Positions 12,062 through 23,795 of a stretch of 64,000 bases of DNA are shown here, piece by piece. The notes under the pieces are model-generated. The model worked only from the letters and a program-made list of their open reading frames with translations. It did not search any database and was not told the origin of the DNA. The DNA comes from Thermothelomyces thermophilus ATCC 42464 (taxonomy: Eukaryota > Ascomycota > Sordariomycetes > Sordariales > Chaetomiaceae): positions 2,976,001-3,040,000 of the forward strand of contig NC_016476.1 of NCBI RefSeq assembly GCF_000226095.1, read 5' to 3'. The position numbers and the translations under genes are program-made. The stretch's first letter is position 1. Each line of letters begins with the position of its first letter.

Positions 12062-14127
12062 ATGGTTCAGCCAAACCTGCAGAAGAAGCTCATGCCGAGT
12101 CAGACCATGGAGGCATCCGGCGACAGCAAGCCACCGCAACCCAGAGCGATCAACCGGATCCGCGACAAGCTCAAGACAAAGAAGGGGAAGCTGGCCGACA
12201 GAAAGGAGCAGCTCAAGGAAATGTCCAAACCACCCGGGGGATTCGACGCGACTCCGCTGCCAGACGCACCCCAAGGGTACACGCTCAAGTTCACGTTCCA
12301 TCGAGTCTACGACCTGCCCGCCGGCGACCTCCACAGTTCGTCCGACCCCTTCATCCACGCCACCCTGACCGCGCCCGTCCCACGGCGACACAAGGAAGAC
12401 CCGCCGCTTACCCGGCGCACCCGGACGGTACGGCGCACGACCGAGCCGGTCTGGAACGAGGACTGGATTGTGGCCAACGTGCCCGCGTCCGGCTTCACGC
12501 TCAAGTGCCGGCTCTATGACGAGGACTGGCCCGACCGCGACGACCGTCTCGGCACCGTCACCGTCCGCGTCCCGCATGTGGACGAGAACTGGGAGGGCCT
12601 GGGCCCCGAGGAGCACGTGTTCGAGGTGAGGAAGCGCACCGGTAGCAAGCGGGCCTACCTCATCCGTGGCGCGTCCGTCGCCACGTGTGGGAACGGCAGC
12701 GTGACCCCGCGCCTGCACATCAGCATCCGGGTGCTGGGAAAGTCGGACCCGCCGCACGCCCAGATGTACACGGTCGGGCCGACGACCTGGGTGAAGCATT
12801 TCAGTCCCATGATCGGCCGGCTAGCGGGCGTCAAGGTGAACCGAGACGAGGAGCGCGATGCGGTGGCTGGGGGTGAGCAGGAGAACGATCGGGGAACCAA
12901 GAAATACGAGTGCGTTCTCTTCTTCTCTACCCGCGACAGGCAGGCATTTACGCACGTCAGTGTGCTGACGGGCAGAGTAGCTTTCAAGCCAACGAGATCC
13001 AGCTTTCCGGCCCCGTCCCGCCCAAGCTCTACCACCGCTACGTCGAGTTCAGGCCCATGATCGGTCGCATGTTCTCTTCCCGGGGGTTACGTGGCCGAGT
13101 CCTGCACAAGGTGCTCCAGAAACAGCACAAGCGCATCTACAACTACGACTCCAGCACCGAGTACGGCTCCTTCGCGCCGTGCAGCGAGGAGGCGACGCTG
13201 CAGTTTCTGCGCATGGTGCACTTTGACGAGGGCGGCCGCATCTTTACCTACCTCATCACCCTCGACGGCATGATGCGATTCACGGAAACGGGTAAGGAGT
13301 TCGGAATCGACCTGCTGAGCAAGCACACGATGCACTCGGACGTGGCCACCTACGTTGCGTGCGCAGGCGAGTTCTTTATCCGCCGGCTCGCGCACCCGGT
13401 GAGCCACGCCGGAAAGGCAGATGCGCCCTTCAGGAGTCACCAGGGCTCCTCTACCGAGCGCGCTTCCCTGCGCGCTTCCCTTTCAGCGTCCTCCTGCCGC
13501 AGCGGCCAAAACAACAACGAAAACACTAGCCCGGATGATGACCAACCCACACACCCTCCAGAGTCCCCGTCGAAGGGACCCCTTGCCGGGCCACCTCCTC
13601 AGAAGCCCAACCGCTACCGCCTCACTATCGATAATGACTCGGGCACCTACCGCCCGGACGCCTCGGTCCTGCCCGATCTGCAGGCCTTCCTGTCGCGCAA
13701 CTTCCCCGGCCTCGATGTCGTCGCCATGCGCTGCGGCGACGACCGCCTGTCGGCCATGAAGGCGGCGCAGACGGAGGCCAAAAAGCGCAGCACCGGCGCC
13801 GGCGTGGTCCGCATGGTGCCAAACCGGAACCCGTCTAGCAGCAGCTTCAGCTCCGGGGACGAGAGCCGGCTCGGGACCCTGGATCGTCTTTCTCCTGCTC
13901 CCGGGACGGGCGGCGATGTTCCCGGGGAAGATGCCGGAGGGGGAGAGGGAAGGGCGGCGCCGTTGCGGAGTAAGAAGGAGAGGGCTTTCGACCTCGCCAG
14001 TGAGCCCGGGAGATGGAGGGAGGTCCTCGGGCTAACGGGGCCAGAGGGAATATGGAAACGGAGAATGAAGAGGATTAAGAACAGTGGAGGAGGGCGGGGA
14101 GGCCAGAAACAGGATGGTAGAGGATAA
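12062..14127 (+). CDS. C2-domain protein of unknown role
   Basis: Two exons (12062-12909 and 12981-14127) joined by a 71-bp intron give 664 residues, with a junction reading KKYD-FQANEIQLSGP. A basic helical lead (INRIRDKLKTKKGKLADRKE) precedes a C2-like domain at roughly residues 60-200: YTLKFTFHRVYDLPAGDL, SSDPFIHATL, TEPVWNEDWIV, LYDEDWPDRDDRLG. The acidic loop residues suit calcium-dependent membrane binding. A second conserved block after the intron (PPKLYHRYVEFRPMIGRMFS, RIFTYLITLDGMMRFTETG) is typical of fungal homologues I recognise only as uncharacterised. The C-terminus is Ser/Pro-rich, then basic. The start is the first in-frame ATG. In-frame ATGs 30 and 45 bases further on are possible. 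I assign no enzymatic function. Confidence 0.8.
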
Positions 14128-15283
14128 GAATACGGAGAGTGGGAGGAAAGGGAACCTAACCAATGGGAAGGGGAGGGGAAGATAGGTATTTTTGCACTTT
14201 GACTGCGTTGGAACAGTTGGCGTTTGGTTGTTTGGGCGGCTTGAAGAGCCTTCACTATGATGATGTACGATACTTTCGTTGTAAACTGTGTACTAAATTC
14301 ACAAGAGACTTGAACGAGCGACCTCGGAAAGTAACAGCAATCGAGTTTGCTGCATATTCGGTAGTGTAGCCATGGCTCCCCCGTAGTGTACTGCGCAGTG
14401 AGAGGCGGGTGGGCGCAGAGACAGGGGCCGGGAATTCGACCCACTTCGACCCAGATCCCCCTGAAGCTTGGCGCCTTCTGCTTCTGGAAGGATGGCCACC
14501 GGATCGGGGCCCAGAAAAAGAAAAATTGAACGTTTCTTAAACGGTTTTCCAGGTTTCACGAGTAGGCCGCCTCGACCGCCGCGCTACACTTGCTTGCATT
14601 TCCACTATCAACGGCGGGCCGCCTTCGACGCCCACGACTTTCAACCCCGGCGCTCGCAAGCACGGGATCCATAGAGAAAGACCCTAAATGCTGAAGCCGC
14701 TGGTGTAACTTAGTCTGTACCGTGCACTAACCAGGATCCCCACTACGGAACCATATCCTCCCCCCCGCGCGCCCCCCCCAAAACCCAAAAATCCACCAAG
14801 CCCGCCCACGCTGGAGACTCCGACTGGGTCCGCCGGACACGCTAACAATTTTTGGAGCTCTGGCCCGAGACCTCGTTCCACATTCGCGTCTCCAGCTTCG
14901 GTCAACCACTACCAAGACGCATCGCCTCGTTCTCCAAGCCCTCTTCATCTCTACGATTCCAGCGACCCTTGTCAGATCCGGTACCAGTGCTGAGGCTCTC
15001 GGTCCTTCCCGCTTACCAAGAACACCAAGAACTCCAGCGACTCGCCAGCTGCTGAGCCACTGCCACCCTTCCCTGGAGCCGGTCGTGAACCCGGCTTGCG
15101 ATCCTCCGAGCTCCCGCCATCGCTCGTGTCGTCGACCGCCGACCCCTCATGCATTGGCCGAACTCTGTTGTCGATTGACTCCGGCCCGGAAAGAGGGCAC
15201 CGCAAGAGCACCATACCGTCAGCAACCATCTCAAAACGTACCCCGCGGATGACGACCGGGCCTCGTTCGACCGCGGCGGAGGG
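14128..15283. other. Intergenic region and probable long leader of the kinase gene
   Basis: About 1.16 kb without a supported gene. Short ORFs overlap on both strands but resemble nothing known. The last 500 bases are CT-rich and could be a long 5' leader for the kinase that follows. Confidence 0.4.
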
Positions 15284-18200
15284 ATGCAGTCGACAAACGT
15301 AAAGTCCGAAGCCCTCGGGCGGAAAGCCAAGGCAAGTTTACGGCTCTGTATTGCATCTCTAACCTTCTTCTTCCTGTCGCTGACCGGCTCGGCCATCTTT
15401 AGCTCGCCCAGTCGTACCAAGAGCTCCTCGAGTAAGAACGAAACCGTCTGAGCGCATTCCCCCGACTACTCCCCGCGCTAACCGCGCTTCGCAGCGAATT
15501 TTCCGACAAGGAACTCAAATCGGTTGGCAACTATACCCTGGGTCGTCTGATAGGCAAAGGATCGTTTGGCAAGGTCTATCTGGCCACCCACAAGCTTACC
15601 AATGGCTCAAAGGTGCGCGCTATCACGGCCGCCGCCGCCGCCGCCTCCACCATCACGCGTTGCCATCTAACCACATCTAACCACTCTGCTAGGTCGTCCT
15701 CAAGTCGGCCAACAAGGACGACTCGAACCTCGCTCGAGAGATTCACCACCACCGCCAGTTTGTCCACCCCCACATCGCTCGCCTGTACGAGGTCATAGTG
15801 ACCGAGACCTTGGTCTGGCTGGTCTTGGAGTACTGTCCAGGTATGATGATGGAACCTGGCCGGGATGGTGACACGCTCTCGCTAACCCCCCTGCCATCCT
15901 CTCCTCAGGTGACGAACTTTACAACTACCTCCTCAAGCATGGCAAGCTGCCCGTCGAGAAAGTTCAGAAGATCTTCACACAGCTGGTCGGCGCTGTGTCC
16001 TACGTCCACCGGCAATCCTGCGTTCACCGCGATCTGAAGCTCGAAAACATCCTGCTCGACAAGCACGAGAACGTCAAGTTGTGCGACTTTGGCTTCACGC
16101 GGGAGTACGAGGGCAAGGCCAACTACCTACAAACTTTCTGCGGCACGATATGCTACTCGGCACCAGAGATGCTCAAAGGGGAGAAGTATGCTGGCGAGAA
16201 GGTGGATGTATGGAGCTTAGGCGTCATCCTCTACGCGCTGCTCTGCGGCGAGCTGCCCTTCGACGACGATGACGATAACGTCACGAGAGATAAGATCCTC
16301 AACCATGAACCCCACTACCCGGACCACATCCCCCCAGACGCCCTTTCCCTCCTGAAGAGCCTGCTCTCGAAGCGTCCCCTGCTCCGCCCGACTCTCCCCG
16401 AAATCCTGGCCCATCCGTTTCTCGCCGAGTACGCGCCCCAGCAGCAGGAGATCCTCAAGCTCGAGCGCCCAGAACCGTTCTCAACGCCCCTGGAGAAGGA
16501 AACCCTACACAGGATGCGGAGCGCCGGGGTAGATACCGATTCGGTCATTGAGAGCGTGTTGGCGCAGAAGTGCAATGTTTTGGCAGGCTGGTGGACGCTT
16601 CTGATCGAGAAGGAGGAGCGAAAGCAAAGACGGAGGGAGCGGAAACGCAAGGAGAGAGAGATGGAGAACAGGTCGTCGAGGCGCTTCTCTCAGGCCTCTA
16701 GCCGGTTGAATGCCTTGGCCACTGTCGAGGAATCGTTCGTCAAGCTCTCCGACCCGCCGGCACCGAGGCCGCGAGGTAGGAGTGAGCGGCGGAGCGGCCA
16801 CTATCCCAGTCTGGTCATACCGGATATGCCCGATCTTTCCGATCTGGCCAAGGTCGCGAACGGCAATCTGAGCCCCGACAGCGAAGCACCACCTCCGCCT
16901 GTCGACAAGGACTCGATCCGGTCCGTCAGCTCTTCGAGGCACCCCAAGCCGCTGCCCCCGCCAAAGGAGGGATTGCTGCGGAGCGCCCGTTCCCGTGGCT
17001 CAACGCTCCATCTGATGACCACGGGCGACGTGATAGACGCCAATGGCGCCTCGCACGCCGACGACCCGAAGAAGGTCAAGAAGCGGCCATCACACGCAAT
17101 CATTGCCACCTGGAAGAACTGGACGCACTGGCTGTATGAGAACACGAGGCGACACAAGGGAGCGCATAAGAGGGGCAGCCAGTCGACGCCGAACCTAGCC
17201 GGCAAGTCGGGGAGCGGAAAGGAGGGGAAAATGAAGGAAGATAGCCCGCGGCCGCAAACGAGCAAGTACCCGGCGAGCGGTTCCGCATCTAGCCCCCAGA
17301 CGGTCAGCCTACCGAAGGGTGTCGTGGCCAACGGCTACGCCGCCAAGGGCGCATCGTCCACCGCGGGCGCCTCCTCTTCGCGCGCCGCGGCCCCGTCCGG
17401 ACTCACCACTCCGCCGATCCCCGGCCACAACCCGCGCCTGCAAACCTCGGGCTCCTCCTACAAGCGCCACTCCCTCTCCCCTTCGCCGATAACCCCGCGC
17501 TCGACAGTCCGCCGTTTGTCCGGCCCGACCGGCCTCCGTGGCCGCAAATCCACCTCGTCCTCTGTCTCTTCCGTCCGTTCCCTGCACCACACCCACCACC
17601 ACTCCCATAGCAAGGCCTCGTCCACCTCTTCCAACGGCTCGGTATCAACCTCGGTCTCCAAGACCCCGATGCAGACCACCCGCTCTCCGCACCACTCGGT
17701 CAAAGTCCTCCCCGCCACCCCAACCGCGGGTGGCTTCCCCGGGTTTCCCAGTAACATCCGACTCGTCCGCGACCGCTCTGGTCCGCCGCTAAGCATATTT
17801 AACGAGAGCCTCCCCGGCTCTAGGTCTGCCATGGCGGGCGAGAGTCCAGCACCGGGGAGCCCCAACCCTTTCGCCAGCGGTGGTGCGGGTGGAATTGGAG
17901 GAGTGATGTTTGCCAAGCGGAAGAGGAACCTGTTCAAGGGGCCTATGCTCAGTCTGTCAGGACATCATCACCACCACAACGGAAGAGAGAGTGGAAAAGG
18001 CGGGGTTGCCGGCCGAAATGGTTCGGGTGGGAGCGGAACGGGGTCACATTCGAGAAATGCGAGCGCTAGTGGGCTGGGCAGGAGGAGCGGGGAGATCACG
18101 ATCGAAGAAGTCGACGAAGACGAAGAGGAAGAGGAGGGAGGGAGATTTGTGATGGGGGGCGGGGCGGTCCGGCCGCATGAGGAGTTTGGTGCGATGGGAG

Positions 18201-18397
18201 GGGCCATGGAGCTCGGTGGGGCTGAGGTTGAGGTTGAAGAGGTCGATTCGTTCGCTCCGATCGTAAAGCGGCCGGGAGAGGTCGTCGAGGAGAAGATCTA
18301 TGAAGAGGGGGAAGTGGAGGGGGAGGGTGGAGGGCAGGGCGTCGTCGGGCTGCAGCCCGCCGCGACTATCAAGTCGGCTAGCGAGGCGGGCATATGA
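15284..18397 (+). CDS. Serine/threonine protein kinase, Kin4-like (CAMK/SNF1-related)
   Basis: Five exons are inferred: 15284-15331, 15403-15431, 15495-15612, 15693-15840 and 15909-18397, for 943 residues. The N-terminus MQSTNVKSEALGRKAK leads into LAQSYQELLDEFSDKELKS and a complete kinase domain. Its parts are the glycine loop GKGSFGKVYL (46-55), the ATP lysine in VVLKSANK, HRDLKLEN with catalytic Asp156, DFGFTREYEG with Asp174, and activation-loop/APE region TFCGTICYSAPEML. A very long Ser-, Pro- and Lys-rich tail follows, with His runs and an acidic EEVDEDEEEEEGG segment. The domain resembles fungal Kin4-type kinases (the A. nidulans relative is KfsA), implicated in spindle-position or septation control. 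That assignment is from memory of the family and is tentative. The first intron begins with GC rather than GT. Confidence 0.88.
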
Positions 18398-19834
18398 TGC
18401 TCTCTTGGTTCCGGTGCTTATCGGAATGACGAAGTCGAATCCTGGAACATCATGGCTCGATTTGGTTTTTGTTGAACAGAGGTATGCTGGTTGTGTACGA
18501 AGGAGAGTATTTTTTTTTCTTCCCCGTGGGAAATGTTTCTCTGTTTATATCATCATCTTCATCTGTGTAATGATTAGGGATACCACTTGCCAATCAATAG
18601 TTTGGTTTTCTTTTCTTTCTTGAAAACCCAAGCGACAGTTAGAGGCCAAATAATAGATATTTAAAGGATCCCAGTTGCGGAAATTGTGTCAATGCATGCC
18701 GCTGGGAAGTGGGTTTGTTCAGGCGGTTGACGTTGTTACCCAGCCAAACCGAATCCAAAACCTACCTAAGCTCCCGTATGGAACACACACTCTAAGTGCC
18801 CGAGTCACCTACTCTCTATCTTACCAACCCTCTCGTTCCTTCTAATCTCAACACTTCCCAACATCCTCGGCAATGCTAGCGTGGGCTCTCATGTATTACC
18901 GTTTTATTTACTATGATGCTACCAACTAGCTACCCACCCACCCACCCCCCAAAAAAAAAGAAATAAATGAAATAAAATTAAAAAAAATAAAAAGAATATA
19001 AAAAGAACACATCAATTTAACTCCAGAGCTGCCATCCATTCGAGTTTTTTTATGATTCATGGTTATCTCGACTCGGAAGGTTCTTTGTGGTTAATTAGGC
19101 CTAGAATTCCAGTTGAACTTGATTAATTAATTATACCTCGACTCTTGGATTTATAATCCGTAGATCTTACGGGCTGCCTGACGCCCACACTTGGCCGCGA
19201 TACCAGCCCATTGATTTATCATGTCTTCTTATCATTTTATATACATCGGACAAGAAATGAGAAGGACAAAAAAAGGAAAGTTTGAGGAAACCCTGATAGA
19301 AGTCTTCTCACGACCTAACGCACAAACCGTGTATCAGAATACCTACTTAGGTGCAATTGCTGGAAGCAGCAATTGCGGCGTCGCTTTTGCAGTTTCACAC
19401 CGTGATAAGTGCGTGTTTTAAGGCAGCAAATTATAAGTGGTGTTGATCGGTTGGTGACAAGGCACCCCTCAGTACGGAGTACCACCTAGTCTAAGCCAGA
19501 ATCTTGGGAATCAATTCCACGATGACGTCGGCAATACGCTACTTGCTTATCTCTACAGCTACACTATAACTACCTCGAGGGCTGTGCTTGAAAGTTTGCA
19601 TCATACATAGGCCGAGCTGAGTATTAATAAGTGTAGCCCCTGGCCACCTGCGAGACTACATTGATCTGCCTTACTTTGGTTACCTATGAAAACCAGATCC
19701 AGCGTCACTAATCAGGTCTTGTCCAAATCTGGCGGCAATTGACGTGGGACAACAGTATCTTCTGCAATTTGATTAATTAATTTTTGACCAGCGAGCTCAG
19801 TATCATCTCCAGCACAAGCCAACAAGAAAAAAAC
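18398..19834. other. AT-rich intergenic region
   Basis: About 1.4 kb, clearly more AT-rich than the genes around it, with poly-A/AAAT tracts at 18951-19000 and TTAATTAA-like sequence near 19100 and 19770. It contains the hairpin repeat at 19331-19390 and an exact TACGGAGTA at 19473-19481. I see no supported gene. Confidence 0.5.
19331..19390 (-). repeat. Dispersed hairpin repeat, copy A
   Basis: Read on the minus strand, this 60-base block closely matches 41925-41998 on the plus strand: GCAAAAGCGACGCCGCAATT, then CAGCAATTGCACC, then GGTATTCTGA. Its centre is a near-perfect hairpin, with arms GCAATTGCTG (19353-19362) and CAGCAATTGC (19367-19376) around a GAAG loop. Two copies 22 kb apart in opposite orientation suggest a small mobile or once-mobile element. 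No coding capacity is seen. Confidence 0.6.
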
Positions 19835-20373
19835 ATGGACTGGGCTAGAGATCAGTACAACAAGCAATACAACGCCTGGGTACCATGGCTAGAGGACCTC
19901 TATCTCCGCTATTTCACCCGCGACAATAAGGCGAGCTACACCACGCGCAGTACGTGATTGACCAAAAATCAGATGGTCTCCCCCCCCCTCCCCTGGACGT
20001 AGTGCATTACGCACGCTTTTCCTCCCTCCCTTCCTTGTCGCCTTTGTTATTTTGTCTCTCGCGTACTATGCTGCGCCAAGCGGCTGTTAACTAGGGGATT
20101 GTCCTAGATAACCTCGGCAAGACCAAGGTAACAAACGTGTCCCAGGTAGACGCCCTCCAGGACTCGGCCAACGACGTCGTCGCAGACCAGATCGGGCAGG
20201 ACGGGCTCGGCCGGCCCGTCGGCGACCACGTCTCGCACGAGGGCATCAACCGCGTCGAGAGGGAGGGCAAGGACGACAAGGGCCGCTACGTACCCGCGCC
20301 GGAGGGTGTTAGCGGCCCCCTGGAGGCGGTTTCCGGAGCAGGGAATGCTGTCGTCTGCGGGCTTGTCGACTGA
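19835..20373 (+). CDS. Small conserved fungal protein, function unknown
   Basis: Two exons (19835-19949 and about 20108-20373) with a 158-bp intron give about 126 residues. Exon 1 reads MDWARDQYNKQYNAWVPWLE followed by an aromatic, charged stretch (DLYLRYFTRDNKASYTTR). Exon 2 has LGKTKVTNVSQVDALQDSAN and a polar C-terminus ending GNAVVCGLVD. I recall similar small hypothetical proteins in filamentous ascomycetes with the same N-terminal tryptophan/tyrosine pattern, but no function. The acceptor is not certain: an AG 13 bases earlier keeps the same frame phase only if four or so extra residues are included. There is no signal peptide or membrane segment, so a soluble protein is likely. Confidence 0.65.
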
Positions 20374-21300
20374 GGAAGGCAGGCTGCCGGTGCGATTGGA
20401 GGCTTGGTTGGGCGATAGACATGGCGGGCACGTGGGAAAGGGTTTATGGGGAGGTGGGGAGGTTCAGGTATTAAAGGGCGGACTCTTTTTGTGCGCCTGC
20501 CTAATAGCGCGTTTCCAACCTACCTTAGGCAGGTTTAAACGATGGTCGCCTGCAATTGGAATACTTGGGGGACCGAAAAACGATATTTCACAGTATTGTG
20601 GTGGCAGAGATACCTGAGATGATTAGCATCGAGCCCTCTTGTTTACCCGATGACGCATTTGCCACTCTTTTATGCAGCACGGTCGTGCCATTCAGGAATG
20701 CGATGTTGGCTTGACACTACATCCAAGGAGGGATTCACGACTTCAAGCTGACTACTTTGGAGCAAAAAGATCATGTTCTTGCATGCCCCGTTCATTTTTG
20801 GGCTCTGTTTCTAAACATGGTCACTTTGCGGCTGCGTTTGTTTGCCCATTGATCGTGTAATTAGTGTAAGTGTGGATGTGGCCCTCAAGGTGCGTATCGG
20901 CTGTATACATTTCACTATCTAGGAAGCCCAGTCGAACAATGCAACCCAGGACCCCGCAGTGCGGCTCGCCCTGTGGGTTCTGGGCCTTCCCCGTCTCAGC
21001 TTGCCTGCAGGAACGAGCAACGAGCTCTCCCACCGGACCCCTGTGGAATTACGCTTACCCCTGCGCTCTGACCACCAACGCAGCACATCCGACGCTCATC
21101 ATGCCACCGAAACCTCGGTGATTCTAACATTCCATATTTTTGTGTACTCAGTTCAATCGTTCCTTCACTTTCACTTGTGCAGTCTTAAATCGAGTATTCC
21201 CCCGGGCACGTTACTTGCCGGCCGGTTTTTTTATTAGACCCCTCACCGCAGCACGACCGCACCGGCTACCTTTTGCAGACCGTGGTTCAAGACGAAAGCC
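20374..21300. other. Intergenic region
   Basis: About 0.93 kb without a supported gene between the small conserved protein and the Erv2-like gene. The final 150 bases are CT-rich and probably form the leader of the latter. Confidence 0.4.
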
Positions 21301-22104
21301 ATGGCGCGGCGGCAGCATTTGACGCTGTCCCTTTTTGCCTTTATGGTGTTTCTGGCATTGACGTACTTTATGTCGACTGGAGATTCGAGAGTCGAGTACG
21401 GCCCCGTTGCGAGACCCGACGACACCTTCAGCCATGCAGACCATAGCAGCGGGAGCAGCACCAGCAGCGAAGTCGCAAGCGAGGGCAACCCGGCGCCGGG
21501 AATCTCTGAGCGCATTCTCACAGGCGGCTCCATCGCGCCGAAACTCGAGAATGCCACGGCAAAGTACGCCCATTCCTCACCCGCCTTTTTTTTCCCTTTT
21601 AATTCTGAGTTTTGCTTTCTTCTTGCCGTTCTGCCTAAATTGACTCTCTTCCCCTCCCGACTATACAGGGCCGAACTGGGCCGTGCCTCGTGGAAGCTCT
21701 TCCACACGATGATGGCGCGCTTCCCCGAGGAGCCGACCGCCGACGACAGCCTCGCGCTGCAGACCTACATCCAGCTCTTCGCGCGGCTGTACCCTTGCGG
21801 GGACTGCGCCGCCCATTTCCGGAAGCTGCTGCAGAAGTACCCGCCGCAGACGAGCAGCCGGAACGCCGCCGCCGGCTGGGCGTGCTTCGTGCACAACGAG
21901 GTCAACAAGAGGCTCAAGAAGGAACAGTTTGATTGCAGCAAGATCGGCGACTTTTATGATTGCGGGTGTGGTGAGGAGGACGCGAAGGCCGCGAAGAAGG
22001 ACCAGGGTGCGGAGGGCACGGCAGCGGCGGACAAAACGGAGGAGTTGAAGGGGTGGGAAGGTGTCACGCTTGAGAAGGAGGAGGGATTGACTCGGGGTGG
22101 TTAA
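21301..22104 (+). CDS. erv2: FAD-linked sulfhydryl oxidase, Erv2-like
   Basis: Predicted flavin-dependent thiol oxidase that makes disulfides in the secretory pathway. Two exons (21301-21563 and 21669-22104) give 232 residues, joined as ENATAK-AELGRASWKLFH. The N-terminus MARRQHLTLSLFAFMVFLAL is a signal anchor, which favours Erv2 (ER) over Erv1 (mitochondrial). The Erv/ALR domain is complete: ASWKLFHTMMARFP, the redox pair YPCGDC (Cys131 and Cys134), WACFVHNEVNKRL (FAD-binding HNxVN) and a cysteine-rich end CSKIGDFYDCGCG. The Lys/Glu-rich tail has no HDEL-like signal. The intron is exactly 105 bases and has no stop, so an unspliced reading frame runs through it. The homology junction and GT-AG borders favour splicing. 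Confidence 0.9.
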   Translation: MARRQHLTLSLFAFMVFLALTYFMSTGDSRVEYGPVARPDDTFSHADHSSGSSTSSEVASEGNPAPGISERILTGGSIAPKLENATAKYAHSSPAFFFPFNSEFCFLLAVLPKLTLFPSRLYRAELGRASWKLFHTMMARFPEEPTADDSLALQTYIQLFARLYPCGDCAAHFRKLLQKYPPQTSSRNAAAGWACFVHNEVNKRLKKEQFDCSKIGDFYDCGCGEEDAKAAKKDQGAEGTAAADKTEELKGWEGVTLEKEEGLTRGG

Positions 22105-22833
22105 GGTTGAAGGGCGGCCAGTTTTCGGTAGCGAACGAACGAGCAAGGGGACGGCTTAAGTTAGACCTGGCGAGGAGTTGCGGCGTTCTTTAGGTTCAAA
22201 TGGTTTTGAATCTGGCATTGTTTGGCATTGGCATTTCCTACATAGAGTATCAATCATTGGGGCCAAGACGGTCTTGGGAAACCCAGAAGTTATCCCGGCG
22301 AGGTTATTCTCGAGAAGCTCTTGCCGGTTGGGGAATGAGGGGTATTAGCCCATGAAGGAGCGCCTCGGCAGGATCGTGGGTACAGAATGGAGGGACTCCG
22401 TACTGTAGACGGACCATTGAACAGGTAGATATAAGACCTATTTTGGTTCCAAAGATCTCGAGCCTAGAGTGACTCTGAGTTACTCGCATTTTGAGAACAA
22501 ACCTTACCAGCTTCCTGCAGTATTGGTACCTTTACATTAATTGGCCCACACTGTTATTCGTTGGCTCGACAAGCCGTAGTAAGTCGCGATAAGATACGGA
22601 TGTTAGTGGGGCTCAGTCACGTGAAACGCCTCAGCCTAGTATTGGATGATGCTGCAACGCACGCGCGTCTGAAGCTGCCTTGAGCTGGAGCTCCAAGCTC
22701 GCCAACAACGCTCGCCCACCATACCCTGCGATTCTCACACTCCGATTACGCTACCGCCGCTTGGACTTGCGAACCACGGAAACATTCGTCCCGAATTGTC
22801 GTCACAATCCCAAGATACCTACAGACGCCCAAC
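22105..22833. other. Intergenic region, promoter of the proteasome gene
   Basis: About 0.73 kb without a supported gene. It contains an ACTCCGTAC-type motif at 22395-22403 and CT-rich leader sequence just before the Pre3 ATG. Confidence 0.4.
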
Positions 22834-23795
22834 ATGGAATTCGGCAATACAGGCTCGCTGAGTGAAGGTTTGCAGCCCGGCGTTGGGTCGCTGCTCCACC
22901 TCGATGTCCCGCGATTGCGACTAACCATTGCGCGGTGCAGATGGCATCCATCTGGACATGGATCGGTTGAAGAAGGGCGAGGTCAAGTAAGTCATGCTTA
23001 TCCGAGCCCTACCTATTCCTTCAGGGCGTCTGCTAACCGTTTCCCCCCACAGCCTAGGTACCTCGATGTGAGTCCCAACTGTCGACGCAGCGACCCGCCG
23101 ACCCCCACCCTAACAATGATGGCAGCATGGCAGTGACTTTCAAGGACGGCGTCATCCTCGGAGCCGACTCGCGCACAACAACAGGTGCCTACATTGCGAA
23201 CCGCGTAACCGACAAGTTGACCCAGGTTCACGACACCATCTGGTGCTGCCGCTCCGGGTCTGCCGCCGACACACAAGCTGTCGCCGATATCGTGAAGTAC
23301 CAACTTGAGTTGTTCGCAATGACCAGCGGCAAGCCGCCGACAACCCAGACGGCCGCCGCTATCTTCCAAGAGATTTGCTACGCCAACAAGGACCGGTTAA
23401 CGTGAGTGTTCACATGGTAGCATGGGGTAATAATGTGCATGGCCGGGAGCGGGGGGCTGACCAAGACTCCCGACAGAGCCGGCCTCATCATTGCGGGGTG
23501 GGACGAGCGGCACGGCGGGCAGGTATACAGCATCCCGCTGGGCGGGTCGCTGCATAAGCAGCCCTACGCCATCGGCGGGTCCGGGTCTACCTACATCTAC
23601 GGCTTTTGCGATGCCAACTGGCGTGAAGGCATGGAGGAGGCCGAAGCCGTCAGCTTCGTCAAGGAAGCGCTCAAGGAGGCTATCAAGTGGGACGGCAGCT
23701 CCGGCGGTGTCATCCGCATGGTTGTCCTGACCGCCAAGGGTGCTGACAGGCACCTCTACTTGCCGGACACCGACTACAAGGTACGGCATCAGTGA
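22834..23795 (+). CDS. pre3: 20S proteasome subunit beta type-1 (caspase-like)
   Basis: Catalytic beta-1 subunit of the 20S proteasome, cutting after acidic residues. Five exons are inferred: 22834-22867, 22941-22986, 23053-23067, 23126-23401 and 23477-23795, giving 229 residues. The propeptide [20 protein letters not shown] ends at KKGEVNLG, and cleavage before Thr30 yields the mature TSIMAVTFKD. In mature numbering Thr1, Asp17 (GADSR), Lys33 (VTDK) and Arg45 (WCCRSGS) are all present. Arg45 is the S1-pocket residue of caspase-like beta-1. The 15-nt third exon codes the catalytic threonine. The C-terminus ends in [13 protein letters not shown] further splice after DYK is conceivable but gives a less plausible tail. 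Confidence 0.93.
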
